The translations under genes were made by a program, and so were the position numbers. 64,000 nucleotides of DNA from CAWCAW01 sp963714125 (GTDB lineage: Bacteria; Actinomycetota; Acidimicrobiia; Acidimicrobiales; UBA8190). This document shows, piece after piece, positions 1-9,007 of this stretch (position 1 is the first letter of the stretch; the number at the start of each line of letters is the position of its first letter). Under the pieces are notes generated by a model. That model saw only the letters and a program-made list of their open reading frames with translations. It searched no databases and was not told the origin of the DNA. The stretch is from NCBI GenBank assembly GCA_963714125.1, contig OY970234.1:2108001-2172000 (forward strand). The letters are read 5' to 3'.

Positions 1-469
1 TCATCATCCCCTGGCTGGCCGACACGGCCCGCAAGGTGAGGAGGTCCTCGGTGCCCAGTGCGCCGGCATTGGCGTGGGGGAGCAGTCCGACCTCGTCGCG
101 CACCAGCGCGCACATGGCCGCCAGGTAGTCGATGGTTGATCGGTAGCCGTGCTCGTCCAACCACCGCCGGGCCACGACGTAACGATCCTCGGGGGCCTCA
201 CCCAAGGTGAACAGCGCTTCGTGGCATCCGGCATCGGCTCCGGCCCGAGCGATGGTCAGCACCTGTTCAGCCGACAGGTAGGCGGCTTCGAGGCGAGCCG
301 GCGGCTGCGCGAACGTGCAATAGCCGCAGCGGTCGCGACACAGCTGGGTCAAAGGAATGAAGACCTTGGGCGAATAGGTGACGCGCTGCCCGTGCGCGGC
401 GGCTCGGATGACACGCGCCTCGGCGGCCAGGTCATCTGTCGCAGCGACGAGGACTTCGTCGGGGCCCAT
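1..469 (-). CDS. fbiC: FO synthase, CofG (FbiC N-terminal) radical SAM part, partial
   Basis: Makes 7,8-didemethyl-8-hydroxy-5-deazariboflavin (FO), the chromophore precursor of coenzyme F420. Only the first ~156 codons are present; the 3' end runs off the left edge. Translating the minus strand gives VTYSPKVFIPLTQLCRD followed by the radical-SAM iron-sulfur motif CRDRCGYC and then TFAQPP, which is typical of CofG. The ATG at 469 has AAGGTGG five bases upstream; a GTG at 478 is in frame but worse placed. It lies 63 bp after zwf, the last visible gene of the pentose-phosphate operon. Whether it is CofG alone or the CofG-CofH fusion FbiC cannot be seen; fusion is usual in actinobacteria. Confidence 0.85.
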   Translation of the reverse strand, partial: MGPDEVLVAATDDLAAEARVIRAAAHGQRVTYSPKVFIPLTQLCRDRCGYCTFAQPPARLEAAYLSAEQVLTIARAGADAGCHEALFTLGEAPEDRYVVARRWLDEHGYRSTIDYLAAMCALVRDEVGLLPHANAGALGTEDLLTLRAVSASQGMM

Positions 470-532
470 GAGGGCCACCTTACCTACCGTCGGCGTACCA
501 ACCGGTCCCCGGCTCCGGTGCCGTGTTGGCGA

Positions 533-2095
533 TCACGGGGAGCGCCATTGGTGCAGGTCTCGGGCCAAGAGCAGATCGGCCTCGCGCGGACCCCAGGTAC
601 CTGCCTCGTAGGACACCAAGGGCACGGCATCCTCGCTCCATGCTTCGAGGAAGGGGTCGACGATCCGCCACGCCTGGTCGACTTCATCAGTACGGATGAA
701 CAGGGTCGAGTCGCCGATCATGGCGTCGTGCAAGAGCCGCTCATAGGCATCGGCGGACGGACCAGGGAAGGCGTCGGCGTAGGAGAACTCCATTCCCACC
801 GAGCGCAGACGGAACTCCTCGCCGGGAACCTTGGCCCCGAACTGCAGGCAGATGCCCTCGTCGGGCTGGATGCGCATGAGCAACGCATTGGGGCGAAGGT
901 CGCGCGTGAGGCGCCCGCCAAAGGCGAGGTGCGGGACACGCTGAAACTGCAGGGCCACCTCGGTGACGCGCCGGGCCAGCCGTTTACCCGTGCGCACGTA
1001 GATGGGGACGCCGGCCCAGCGCCAGTTGTCGACGTTCAGCCTCATGGCGACATATGTCTCGGTGCGGCTGTGGGGATCGACGCCTTCCTCGTCCCGGTAG
1101 GCGGGAACCGGCGTCCCTCCCACTTGTCCGGCGCCGTACTGGCCGCGCACGGCCATTCCCACTGCGGCGTCGATGTCGGGCACCTCCACGGCCCTCAGCA
1201 ACTTCACCTTTTCGTCGCGGATCCCTTGGGCGTCGACGGTGGCGGGTGGCTCCATGAGTGTCAGCGCCAGGACCTGCATCACGTGGTTCTGCACGATGTC
1301 GCGCAGTGCCCCGGCGGTCTCGTAGAAGCCGCCCCGATGCTCCACCCCGAGCTCTTCGGCCACGGTGATCTGGATGCTGTCGACGTAGCGGCGATTCCAT
1401 ACCGGCTCGAAAATGGCGTTGGCGAAGCGCAGAGCGAGCACGTTCTGCACGGTCTCCTTGCCCATGTAGTGGTCGATCCGGAAAATCTGGGACTCGTCGA
1501 ACGAGCTGTGCACGTCGTCGTCGAGCTGACGGGCGCTGCCCAGGTCACGACCGAAAGGCTTCTCGATGACCACGCGGGCGAAGCTGCCGCCGGCACCGGG
1601 TTGGTTGCACCCGTAGCGGCCCAAAGCGGCCGCCACGGTGCCGAAGATGGCAGGCACGGTGGCCAGGTAATAGAGCCGGTTCCCCGAGGTGCCCTCTGAC
1701 GCGTCCACCTCGGCGAGGACGTTCTGGAGACGTTCGTAGGTGTCCTGGTCGTCATAGCCGCCCGACACGTAGCGAAATCGCACCGCCAATTGCTGCCAGG
1801 CATCATTGTCCGAAGACACGGCGCCAAGCACGTGCGCGCGAAAGTCGTCGTCGCTCCACGGCGATCGGGCCACGCCGACAACGGTGAAGTTGGCCGGCAG
1901 AGCCTTGTGTTCGGCCAGACTGGCCAGCGCGGGCATGAGTTTGCGGGCGGTCAGGTCGCCCGAAGCCCCGAAGACCACCATGGCGAGCGGCGGTGGTGGC
2001 GTCACGGCGTCAAGCTCGTGGGACAACTCGATCACGGGCTCATCGGCGTCGATGTCGTCCCGCTGGAGCGCGGCGGGGATATCAGTAGTGGTCAC
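533..2095 (-). CDS. zwf: Glucose-6-phosphate 1-dehydrogenase
   Basis: Oxidises glucose 6-phosphate to 6-phosphogluconolactone with NAD(P)+, the entry to the oxidative pentose-phosphate pathway. The 520-aa protein has the Rossmann motif GASGDLT at 43-49, EKPFGRD at 178-184 and the substrate/catalytic signature RIDHYMGKE at 206-214, with His as the general base in this family. Residues 1-37 before the fold are longer than usual and acidic; a shorter start is possible but no better-placed one is obvious. The gene follows tal by 30 bp in the minus-strand run tkt-tal-zwf, so it is almost certainly cotranscribed. Confidence 0.97.
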   Translation of the reverse strand: MTTTDIPAALQRDDIDADEPVIELSHELDAVTPPPPLAMVVFGASGDLTARKLMPALASLAEHKALPANFTVVGVARSPWSDDDFRAHVLGAVSSDNDAWQQLAVRFRYVSGGYDDQDTYERLQNVLAEVDASEGTSGNRLYYLATVPAIFGTVAAALGRYGCNQPGAGGSFARVVIEKPFGRDLGSARQLDDDVHSSFDESQIFRIDHYMGKETVQNVLALRFANAIFEPVWNRRYVDSIQITVAEELGVEHRGGFYETAGALRDIVQNHVMQVLALTLMEPPATVDAQGIRDEKVKLLRAVEVPDIDAAVGMAVRGQYGAGQVGGTPVPAYRDEEGVDPHSRTETYVAMRLNVDNWRWAGVPIYVRTGKRLARRVTEVALQFQRVPHLAFGGRLTRDLRPNALLMRIQPDEGICLQFGAKVPGEEFRLRSVGMEFSYADAFPGPSADAYERLLHDAMIGDSTLFIRTDEVDQAWRIVDPFLEAWSEDAVPLVSYEAGTWGPREADLLLARDLHQWRSP

Positions 2096-2125
2096 GTCGC
2101 TTCGGGGCGCTGACGGTCGCGACTG

Positions 2126-3256
2126 CTAGTGGCCGACAGACAAGGTCTTGACCTTGTCTGTCAGCGACTCCATGAGATCGTCGAAGGATTTGGCGAACGA
2201 CGCCACCCCTTCGTTCTCGAGAGTGAGGGCCACGTCGGCCATGTCGATTCCGAGCTCCCCCAAGCGCTGCAGAGCAAGACGCGACGCATCGGGGTCGGCG
2301 TCCACCGTGCGGGCCACGGTGCCGTGGTCGAGGAAATGGGCCAGCGTCTCGTCGGGCATGGTGTTGACGGTGTCGGGTCCAATGAGTGAGTCGACGTAGA
2401 CAAGATCGGGGTAGGCGGGGTTCTTGGTCGACGTCGACGCCCACAGGGGCCGCTGCACGCGGGCCCCTTTGGCCGCCAACGCTTCCCAACGAGGCCCACT
2501 GAAGGCTTGGCGGAACATGGCGTAGGCCTGCTGGGCCTGGGCCACGGCAGCGGTACCGCGTGCGGCGCGCAATGCGTCAGCGGGCGCTCCGGTGGTGGTG
2601 GCGGCGAGTCCATCGAGGCGCCCGTCGACCTCGGTATCCACGCGGCTGACAAAGAACGACGCCACGCTGCGCACGCCCGAGAGGTCGTCGACGCCGGACG
2701 CCAGGTACTCCTCGAGGCCCGACAGGTACGCCTCGGCGACGTCGCCGTAGCGGTCGAGGCTGAAGATAAGGGTGACGTTGATGCTCTTGCCCGCCGCGAT
2801 CATGGCCTTGATGGCAGGTACGCCTTCGACGGTGGCCGGGATCTTGACGAAGAGATTGGGCTTGTCGATACGCGCGTGCAGGCTGCGAGCCGCGGCGATG
2901 GTCTTGTCGGTGTCATGGGCGAGGGCCGGGGCCACCTCGAGCGATACGTAGCCGTCGATGCCGCCCGAGCTTTCGTGCACGGGACGAAGCACCTCCAGCG
3001 CGTCGTTGATGTCGGTGATGACGAGCTCCCAATACGAGGCTTCGACGTCATGAGTCTTGGCCAAAGCGGCGAGCTGGGCGTCGTAATCGTCCTCGCCTTC
3101 GATGGCTTTGGCGAAGATGGTGGGGTTGGACGTGACGCCCCGGACGCCCTGGCTGACCAGACCGGCCAGCTTTCCTGACGACAAGTAGTCACGGCGCAGG
3201 TTGTCGAGCCACGGGCTTTGGCCCTGCTGGTCATAGAGGTCGTTCAAGGTCGTCAC
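2126..3256 (-). CDS. tal: Transaldolase
   Basis: Transfers dihydroxyacetone units between sedoheptulose 7-phosphate and glyceraldehyde 3-phosphate in the non-oxidative pentose-phosphate branch. At 376 aa it has the length of the actinobacterial/cyanobacterial transaldolase type. GVTSNPTIFAKAI lies at 40-52, and the Schiff-base lysine is K138 in NLFVKIPAT. SINVTLIFSLDRY is a further family block. It sits between tkt (46 bp upstream) and zwf (30 bp downstream), giving a compact pentose-phosphate operon. Confidence 0.96.
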   Translation of the reverse strand: MTTLNDLYDQQGQSPWLDNLRRDYLSSGKLAGLVSQGVRGVTSNPTIFAKAIEGEDDYDAQLAALAKTHDVEASYWELVITDINDALEVLRPVHESSGGIDGYVSLEVAPALAHDTDKTIAAARSLHARIDKPNLFVKIPATVEGVPAIKAMIAAGKSINVTLIFSLDRYGDVAEAYLSGLEEYLASGVDDLSGVRSVASFFVSRVDTEVDGRLDGLAATTTGAPADALRAARGTAAVAQAQQAYAMFRQAFSGPRWEALAAKGARVQRPLWASTSTKNPAYPDLVYVDSLIGPDTVNTMPDETLAHFLDHGTVARTVDADPDASRLALQRLGELGIDMADVALTLENEGVASFAKSFDDLMESLTDKVKTLSVGH

Positions 3257-3302
3257 GGTCGGCTCCTTTTGTCGAGCACGGTTCGGTCAGGCACGAGCAG
3301 TC

Positions 3303-5309
3303 TTAGCGTCGGGCGCGCCGGGGGCCGTTGGCCACCAGGGCGCGCGCTCGCGCCGCCACGTTGGGAGCGTTGTACCCGAAATGGTCGAGGACGACGCCAC
3401 CGGGTGCCGAGGCACCGAAGTGGTCGAAGGTGACCGAATCGTCCGAGTAACGCTCCCATCCCAATGAAGCCCCTGCTTCAACGGCCAGGACCGGAACCCC
3501 GGGGGGGAGCACCTCGTCGCGATAGGCGTCGCCTTGGGCGGCGAAGAGGTCCCACGACGGCAGCGACACCACCCGGGCCCGCAGGGTCGGCCCCGATGTG
3601 CCGTCGGCGAGCACGGCAGCAGCAGCCACACACACCTGCACCTCCGAACCGGTCCCGAGGAGCACGACTTCGGGCGCTCCTCCTGACGGGTCGCTGAGGA
3701 CGTATCCGCCTTTGGCGACGCCAACGTATGACTGCGCCGTGCCGTCGAGGACCGGGAGTGATTGGCGGGACAAGATCAGGGCAGTGGGGCCGTCGCTGTC
3801 CACGGCAATGCGCCAAGCGTGGGCGCACTCGTTGGCGTCGGCGGGCCGGATGACGCGCAGTCCCGGCATGGCCCGCAGAGACGCCAGGTGTTCGACGGGC
3901 TGATGGGTGGGCCCGTCCTCGCCGAGGCCGACCGAATCATGTGTCCACGAGTACACGACGTGCGCGCCGCTCAACGCGGCCAGGCGGACCGACCCACGCA
4001 TGTAGTCGCTGAAGACGAAGAACGTCCCGCCTATGGGCAGCGCGCCGCCATGCAAGGCGAGCCCGTTCATCACGCCGCCCATGGCGTGTTCGCGGATGCC
4101 GTAGTGCAGCTGGTTGCCGGCCGGGTTTTGGATCGATTGCATGATGCCGTCGGCCAGCTCCACACCAGTGTTCTCGGTGAGGTCGGCCGAGCCCGGGAAC
4201 ACCCCGGGGACGACCGCCACGGTGGCGTCGAGCACCGCCTTGAGAGCCCGCCTGGTGGCGATCTGCTGGCCGGTATCGAAGGTCGGAAGCTTCTCGGTCC
4301 ATCCGGGAAGCCCCTTTCCGCTTTGGCAGGCCTCCCACACGGCCTTGTCTCCACTCCAAGCGTCGAAGCGTGCCTGCCACATGCGCCGACGTTCCTGGCC
4401 GCGCGGGATGCATTGGCGGTAGTACGCGATCACTTCCTCGGGCACCCAGAACTGCTCATCGGGAGGAAGGCCCAGAATGGCCTTGGTCAGCTTGATCTCG
4501 TCCTCGCCCAAGGGATTGCCGTGGGCGGCGGCAGTATCGGTCTTGTGGGGCGAGGGCCAGCCGATATGGCTGCGCAGGACGAGCATGGACGGCTTGTCCT
4601 CCACCGCCATGGCGCGGCGCACGGCTGCTTCCAAGAGGGTGGTGTCGTTGGCGATCTCGCCCAGGTCTTCGGTGTGCCAGCCGTAGGCGGCGAAGCGAGC
4701 GGGTACGTCGTCGTTGTAGGCGAGCTCGGTGGCACCGTCGATGGTGATGTGGTTGTTGTCGTACACGTAGACCAGACGACCGAGGCCCAAGTGACCGGCC
4801 AGGGACGCCGCTTCGTGGCTGATGCCCTCCATCAGATCGCCGTCCGAACACAACACGAACGTGTGGTGGTCCACGACATCGGGCCCGAAGCGGGCCCGCA
4901 ACCAGCGCTCGGCCAGACCCAGGCCCACGGCGTCGGCAAAGCCTTGCCCGAGCGGGCCGGTGGTGACCTCGACCCCCTTCGTCGAATGCACCTCGGGGTG
5001 GCCCGGCGTCAAGCTCTCCCACTGACGGAACTGCTTGAGGTCATCGAGGGTCAAGCCGTATCCCGACAGGTACAGCAGGGAGTACAAGAGGATCGAGGCA
5101 TGACCGCACGACAAGACGAAACGATCGCGATCGGGCCAGTGCGGCTCACTGGGGTCGTGGTCCATGACCCGTGTCCACAGTACGTGGGCCAACGGGGCCA
5201 GGGCCATGGCCGTGCCCGAGTGCCCCGAGTTGGCGCGCTGGGGCGCGTCCATGGCCAGCCCCCGAATGACATTGATGCTCAGCTGCTCGAGGTTGTCGTC
5301 GTCGCTCAC
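3303..5309 (-). CDS. tkt: Transketolase
   Basis: Thiamine-diphosphate enzyme moving two-carbon ketol units between pentose and hexose/triose phosphates. I place the start at GTG 5309 (VSDDDNLEQLSINVIRG), giving 668 aa, the normal family length. An open frame continues upstream to 5582, but that part is low-complexity shadow sequence over the FIST gene. Family blocks include NSGHSGTAMALAPLAH near the N-terminus, HSTKGVEVTTGPLGQG, the ThDP motif CSDGDLMEG ending in DNN, and the central YSWTHDSVGLGEDGPTHQP. It is third in the minus-strand run after nagA and the FIST gene, and is followed by tal. Confidence 0.96.
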   Translation of the reverse strand: MSDDDNLEQLSINVIRGLAMDAPQRANSGHSGTAMALAPLAHVLWTRVMDHDPSEPHWPDRDRFVLSCGHASILLYSLLYLSGYGLTLDDLKQFRQWESLTPGHPEVHSTKGVEVTTGPLGQGFADAVGLGLAERWLRARFGPDVVDHHTFVLCSDGDLMEGISHEAASLAGHLGLGRLVYVYDNNHITIDGATELAYNDDVPARFAAYGWHTEDLGEIANDTTLLEAAVRRAMAVEDKPSMLVLRSHIGWPSPHKTDTAAAHGNPLGEDEIKLTKAILGLPPDEQFWVPEEVIAYYRQCIPRGQERRRMWQARFDAWSGDKAVWEACQSGKGLPGWTEKLPTFDTGQQIATRRALKAVLDATVAVVPGVFPGSADLTENTGVELADGIMQSIQNPAGNQLHYGIREHAMGGVMNGLALHGGALPIGGTFFVFSDYMRGSVRLAALSGAHVVYSWTHDSVGLGEDGPTHQPVEHLASLRAMPGLRVIRPADANECAHAWRIAVDSDGPTALILSRQSLPVLDGTAQSYVGVAKGGYVLSDPSGGAPEVVLLGTGSEVQVCVAAAAVLADGTSGPTLRARVVSLPSWDLFAAQGDAYRDEVLPPGVPVLAVEAGASLGWERYSDDSVTFDHFGASAPGGVVLDHFGYNAPNVAARARALVANGPRRARR

Positions 5310-5382
5310 GACAGTCAACCTACCCGTTGCTCCTGGTGAGGAACCCGAGCCCGTTTCGAGCGGCCGGATCCGAGTCCTGGGG

Positions 5383-6561
5383 TCACGCCGGAGTGTCGAC
5401 GGGGTCGGCCGGATCGGCGAACAGGGCGATGGATGCCGTGAACCCGTGGAGGAAGTTGTGGCCCCCCACGGGCCCGAGCTCCCCGGCCGCGAAGAATCCC
5501 GCCACCGGGACGGAGCCGAGGTGGCTGGCCAGCACGCTGACGTCGTGATGGCGTTGTTCGAAGAACCGGGTCCCGCGGCCATTGCAGGTGAACAGCAGCG
5601 CCGCGTCGGCGCGTCGACTGTTCAACAAGGTGTGCAGATCCTCATGCGCGGTGGAGGCGTCGCGCAGATGGAATTGCACCGTCGTCCCCACCGGCACGAC
5701 GTCGCCCACGGCCACCGCCCCGTTGCGCCGGTCGGCCCCGAGCACGTTGCGGATGAGGAAGTCACCTCGGCCGAAGGACTCCTGGTGTTCGTCGATGACT
5801 CGTCCCAGTTGCAGCCCTCCGGTTTCGAGAAGTTTGACGTCAGCGGCGGTCAGCTCCTGATGGGCTTGGGCTACCAGTCGTTCCAAAGCGGGCTTCCCGG
5901 CCAGCTCGAAGATGATGTTCCTGTCGGCTTTAGTGACGACCAGTGGTTGGCCGAAGGGACGGCACCCCTGTGACACCACCGTGGTGATGTCCACCCCTGG
6001 GCCCAAGAACACGCCGACGGCCCCGTCAGTGCGCACCTGGCGGCCGAGCGCCAGGCGATTGCCACCGGGTCCTCGGGCTGCCGAGGCCATGCCACCGATG
6101 ACGGGCAGACCGGGATGTCGTTCTTGTACCCACGACAAAAAGGCCTCGGCGGGAAAGCTGAACGGGTCGGCTACCAGCAGCAAGGCCTGGGGGGTAAACG
6201 CCATATCGGCTGGCCAGCCCCGAACCGTCAACCCGTCACCGTCGCTGTCTTCGAATACTTCGAGGACGACGGGAAGAAGGGGTCCGGTACGAGCGGCCCA
6301 CAGCGACACCGCGGCGTCGTGCTCGACCTCGCGATGCGGACCAACGATCGACTCGGCCGCACAACCGATCAGGGCCAGAGGATGCAGGAGATCGTCCACC
6401 GCCGCCACCACGTCCTCCAGGGCGCCGGCGTGCGCCGCGGTGACGAAGACAACAGCCAGATCGGGACGAGTACCGAGCTTCTCGAGCACCTCGCCGGTGA
6501 CCTCTCCCACGGCGTGGGTCGTGAGGGGATGCTCACTCAAGGCGGACGCAAACGGCATCAC
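5383..6561 (-). CDS. FIST N/FIST C domain signal-sensing protein
   Basis: A 392-aa protein matching the FIST architecture, a predicted small-ligand sensor found in signalling proteins, here without an attached kinase or cyclase. The N-terminal part has DLAVVFVTAAHAG and LIGCAAESIVGP; the C-terminal part has LLETGGLQLGRVIDEHQE and the typical ALLFTCNGRG with PVAGFFAAGELGPVGG. The start is uncertain: GTG 6561 (followed directly by ATG 6558) fits the domain boundary, and an ATG at 6603 overlapping nagA is possible. It lies 26 bp after nagA and 73 bp before tkt, so it is cotranscribed with central carbon genes. The ligand cannot be told from sequence. Confidence 0.85.
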   Translation of the reverse strand: MMPFASALSEHPLTTHAVGEVTGEVLEKLGTRPDLAVVFVTAAHAGALEDVVAAVDDLLHPLALIGCAAESIVGPHREVEHDAAVSLWAARTGPLLPVVLEVFEDSDGDGLTVRGWPADMAFTPQALLLVADPFSFPAEAFLSWVQERHPGLPVIGGMASAARGPGGNRLALGRQVRTDGAVGVFLGPGVDITTVVSQGCRPFGQPLVVTKADRNIIFELAGKPALERLVAQAHQELTAADVKLLETGGLQLGRVIDEHQESFGRGDFLIRNVLGADRRNGAVAVGDVVPVGTTVQFHLRDASTAHEDLHTLLNSRRADAALLFTCNGRGTRFFEQRHHDVSVLASHLGSVPVAGFFAAGELGPVGGHNFLHGFTASIALFADPADPVDTPA

Positions 6562-6587
6562 TGCGACCCTATCGCCAGAGCCTCCCG

Positions 6588-7703
6588 CTACCGCCCCGCC
6601 CATGAGGAGGTTCCCGCCACCCATACCTCTTGGACGTTGAGGTCGTCGTCGAGGGCGACGAGATCGGCGCGTCGCCCCGGGGCAATGGCGCCGCGGTCGT
6701 GTAACCCCAGAAGTCGAGCGGGCGTCGTGCTGGCGGCCGTGATGGCGGTCCCCAGAGCGATGTGCGCCGCTGTCGAGCAATTGCGTATGGCCGCGTTCAT
6801 CGTCAGGCGGGTGCCGGCCAAGGTCCCGTCGGGCAACGTCGGCGGGCCGTCGCCGGTGGTTCGATGTCCGTCGGGGCGGCGAGAGTCGTCCTCGATGATC
6901 GAGTCGGTGACAAGCGCCACCCGACCTGGGCCCTTGGCGGCAAAGGCCACCTCGATCCAGGCGCGGTGGAGGTGGACGAGATCGGCGATCACCGACACCG
7001 ATAGACGGTCGTCGGCCAGCGCGGCGCCGAGCAGTCCAGGACGGCGCTGATGCGAGGGCCCCATGGCGTTGCCCACATGCGTGACGAGGGTGGCGCCGTT
7101 GTCGGCAGCGGCCCACGCTTCTTCGGCGGTGCACGCCGAGTGACCCAGTGACACCACGATTCCCGCCGCGGCAAGGGCGGCGATGGCGTCGAGCGCTCCC
7201 GGGATCTCGGGAGCCAAGGTGACCACGGCCAGCGCATCGGGGAGCGAAGCCAGCCAGCGGGCGTCGACGGGGCTGACGACATGTTCGGGGCGATGGGCCC
7301 CGGGCAGAGATAAAAAGGGACCTTCCAAATGGGCGCCGGCGATGGCGGGCCGATGGGCCGGCGGTCGGGCCGCGGCCCGGGCCACTCCTTCCAAGGCCAT
7401 CACGAGGTCGTCGAGAGGAGCCGACACCAAAGCCGGGCACCACGTCGTCGTTCCTTGCGCGAGCACGGCCTGATCAAGTCGGGCCCAATCGTCGTCGGTG
7501 GCATGGGCGACATCCGATTCGCCAATGCCGTTGATCTGCAGATCGATGAAACCGGGCGCCAGCACGCGCGGCGGTACCGGTCCGGTGGCGCCCCGGACGG
7601 CGGAGATGATCCCGGCGTCAACGACCACCTCTCCCGGTGACAGCGGCCCGTCGAGGGCGAAGACCGTCGATGCCCGCACCACCGTGCTCGACTCGCCGAC
7701 CAT
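6588..7703 (-). CDS. nagA: N-acetylglucosamine-6-phosphate deacetylase
   Basis: Amidohydrolase that deacetylates GlcNAc-6-phosphate to glucosamine-6-phosphate in amino-sugar recycling. The 371-aa frame shows the family blocks LAPGFIDLQINGIG, HLEGPFLS, VSLGHS, THVGNAM (metal-binding His), and LVTDSI with the catalytic Asp. The C-terminus ends in IAPGRRADLVALDDDL, normal for amidohydrolases. The ATG at 7703 lacks a clear ribosome site and the start could shift a few codons. It leads the minus-strand run nagA-FIST-tkt-tal-zwf. No nagB is visible nearby. It is divergent from the thioesterase at 7741, only 37 bp away. Confidence 0.92.
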   Translation of the reverse strand: MVGESSTVVRASTVFALDGPLSPGEVVVDAGIISAVRGATGPVPPRVLAPGFIDLQINGIGESDVAHATDDDWARLDQAVLAQGTTTWCPALVSAPLDDLVMALEGVARAAARPPAHRPAIAGAHLEGPFLSLPGAHRPEHVVSPVDARWLASLPDALAVVTLAPEIPGALDAIAALAAAGIVVSLGHSACTAEEAWAAADNGATLVTHVGNAMGPSHQRRPGLLGAALADDRLSVSVIADLVHLHRAWIEVAFAAKGPGRVALVTDSIIEDDSRRPDGHRTTGDGPPTLPDGTLAGTRLTMNAAIRNCSTAAHIALGTAITAASTTPARLLGLHDRGAIAPGRRADLVALDDDLNVQEVWVAGTSSWAGR

Positions 7704-7740
7704 CACGGTGACCGTAGTGCCGTCGGCTACGGTCACCGGC

Positions 7741-8145
7741 GTGGCCGACCCCCGGGTGCAGGTGCCGCCCAATTGCGACCTCACCTTGGGAATGGTGTGC
7801 ACCGACAAATCGCAACCGGGGCGCACCGTGTGGCAGATGCCCGCCGACGAACGTTTCACCAATCCCGTGGGTGTTCTCCAAGGAGGCTTTGTGGCCGCCC
7901 TGTGCGATTCGGCCATGGGGGCGGCCTCCATCACGTGGGCCCAAGGACGAAAGGTGTACTCGGCCAATGCCGAGATGAAGGTCAGTTTTCTGGCCCCGGT
8001 CTCACCGGGGGGCACCTTGACCTGCACCTCCCAGGTGATCTCCGGGGGTTCGAGGACAGCGTTCGTGGAGGCCGATGTGACCGACGACAGCGGGCGACTG
8101 GTGGCCAAGGCAAGCTCGACCTACCTCCTCACAGCGCGGGACTAA
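7741..8145 (+). CDS. PaaI-family hotdog-fold thioesterase
   Basis: A 134-aa single hotdog domain of the PaaI/YdiI acyl-CoA thioesterase type. Characteristic are FTNPVGVLQGGFVAALCDSA (the GG(F/V).A..D turn of the central helix) and SANAEMKVSFLAPVSPG on the following strand. I start at GTG 7741 because the hotdog fold begins just after; upstream codons run over the nagA start. Substrate is unknown; hydrolysis of an aromatic or medium-chain acyl-CoA is the family expectation. It is divergent from nagA and probably transcribed alone or with the membrane genes that follow. Confidence 0.8.
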   Translation: MADPRVQVPPNCDLTLGMVCTDKSQPGRTVWQMPADERFTNPVGVLQGGFVAALCDSAMGAASITWAQGRKVYSANAEMKVSFLAPVSPGGTLTCTSQVISGGSRTAFVEADVTDDSGRLVAKASSTYLLTARD

Positions 8146-8195
8146 GGGGTGGCCTTGTTTGCAGTAGGGCAGTGGCGAGGGGAGGATTGAGGGTC

Positions 8196-8570
8196 ATGCC
8201 GCTACCCGGGAGTCGAAAATCGAAGCAGTCGGGGGGCGGGATCGGTGCCGCCGGCGGCGAGTTCGTCCAGATGGTCATCGACTACGCCAAGCAGGAGACC
8301 CTCGGGCCCCTCAAGGGGTTGGCCCGCTTCGTGGCCTTCGGTCTGGCCGGTTCTATCGCCCTGTCGATCGGGCTTCTGCTGTTGCTGCTGGGCTTGTTGC
8401 GGTTGTTGCAAAGTGAGACGGGATCGACGTTCACCGGCAAGCTGTCGTGGTTGCCGTACCTCATCACCACGGCCGCCGCCGTGATCATCGCCGTTGTGGC
8501 GGCATTGCGGATCAAACGAGGCCCCGCGGCCCGCAGGGCGGACGCGGCCGACGGCACCAGGAGGCCTTGA
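8196..8570 (+). CDS. Phage-holin-superfamily-like small membrane protein
   Basis: A 124-aa protein with two hydrophobic segments (about residues 46-72 and 84-104) after a Gly/Lys-rich N-terminus. The layout, with an amphipathic stretch FVQMVIDYAKQETLGPLKGL before the first membrane helix, resembles actinobacterial proteins of the phage-holin 3-6 (DUF1469) family, membrane proteins of unknown role that are usually not phage-borne. GGGGAGGA lies upstream of ATG 8196. It ends two bases before the next start and is translationally linked to the small gene after it. Confidence 0.65.
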   Translation: MPLPGSRKSKQSGGGIGAAGGEFVQMVIDYAKQETLGPLKGLARFVAFGLAGSIALSIGLLLLLLGLLRLLQSETGSTFTGKLSWLPYLITTAAAVIIAVVAALRIKRGPAARRADAADGTRRP

Positions 8571-8572
8571 AC

Positions 8573-8782
8573 ATGCCGAGCACGGCCAAGATCACCAGGG
8601 ACGACCTCGAGAACAAGCTCCGTGAGATCTCCGGCGAGGTGGAGGAAAAGACCGAAGCGGTGAAACCGCAGCTCTTGAGCACGGCGGTGGCCGCTGTGGT
8701 GGCGGCGGCCGCCGTGTCGTATCTGCTGGGCCGGCGCAAGGGTCGCAAGCGCTCGGCCGTCGTCGAGATCCGCCGGGTATAG
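8573..8782 (+). CDS. Small single-pass membrane protein
   Basis: A 69-aa protein with an excellent ribosome site (AGGAGG, seven bases before ATG 8573). The acidic, lysine-rich N-terminal helix (DDLENKLREISGEVEEKTEA) is followed by one Ala/Val-rich membrane helix (about 36-51) and a basic tail GRRKGRKRS. DUF3618-like proteins next to holin-like genes in actinobacteria have this layout, but the match is by pattern only. It is the middle gene of three short membrane-protein genes; function unknown. Confidence 0.65.
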   Translation: MPSTAKITRDDLENKLREISGEVEEKTEAVKPQLLSTAVAAVVAAAAVSYLLGRRKGRKRSAVVEIRRV

Positions 8783-8788
8783 CGCGTC

Positions 8789-9007
8789 ATGGACCGCATA
8801 CTGCGCAGCGTGGTGTCGCGGGCCATGCGGCGCGGCATGAACGGGGATCCCGTGTGGCTGGCCGCCGGCGTGGCGCTGTGGCTGGTGAGCCGGGCTCGCC
8901 GACAAGGACCCGATGTGGTGTGGAAGGGCCGGGTCAAGCCGGGCGAGCGGCTGATCATCTCTGCCTCCGACGCGGCGACACCGGGGGTAGCCGGGCCGGT
9001 GGCGTGA
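8789..9007 (+). CDS. Small hypothetical membrane-associated protein
   Basis: A 72-aa basic protein with one short hydrophobic stretch (PVWLAAGVALWLVSRA). It contains KPGERLIISAS, which recalls extracytoplasmic anchoring proteins but is too short to assign. Its TGA stop overlaps the GTG start of trmI by four bases (GTGA), so the two are translationally coupled. Function not recognised. Confidence 0.55.
   Translation: MDRILRSVVSRAMRRGMNGDPVWLAAGVALWLVSRARRQGPDVVWKGRVKPGERLIISASDAATPGVAGPVA

Noticed and set aside
149..1699. Long plus-strand open frame opposite zwf and cofG
   Set aside because: It is the complement of two clear enzymes on the minus strand and shows no family features; long antisense frames are common at this GC.
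7773..8195. Upstream extension of the holin-like gene through the thioesterase
   Set aside because: The extension is a shifted-frame copy of the hotdog gene; the real start is ATG 8196.
8196..8570. Prophage remnant because of the holin-like protein
   Set aside because: This family is common on actinobacterial chromosomes, and no other phage gene is present.
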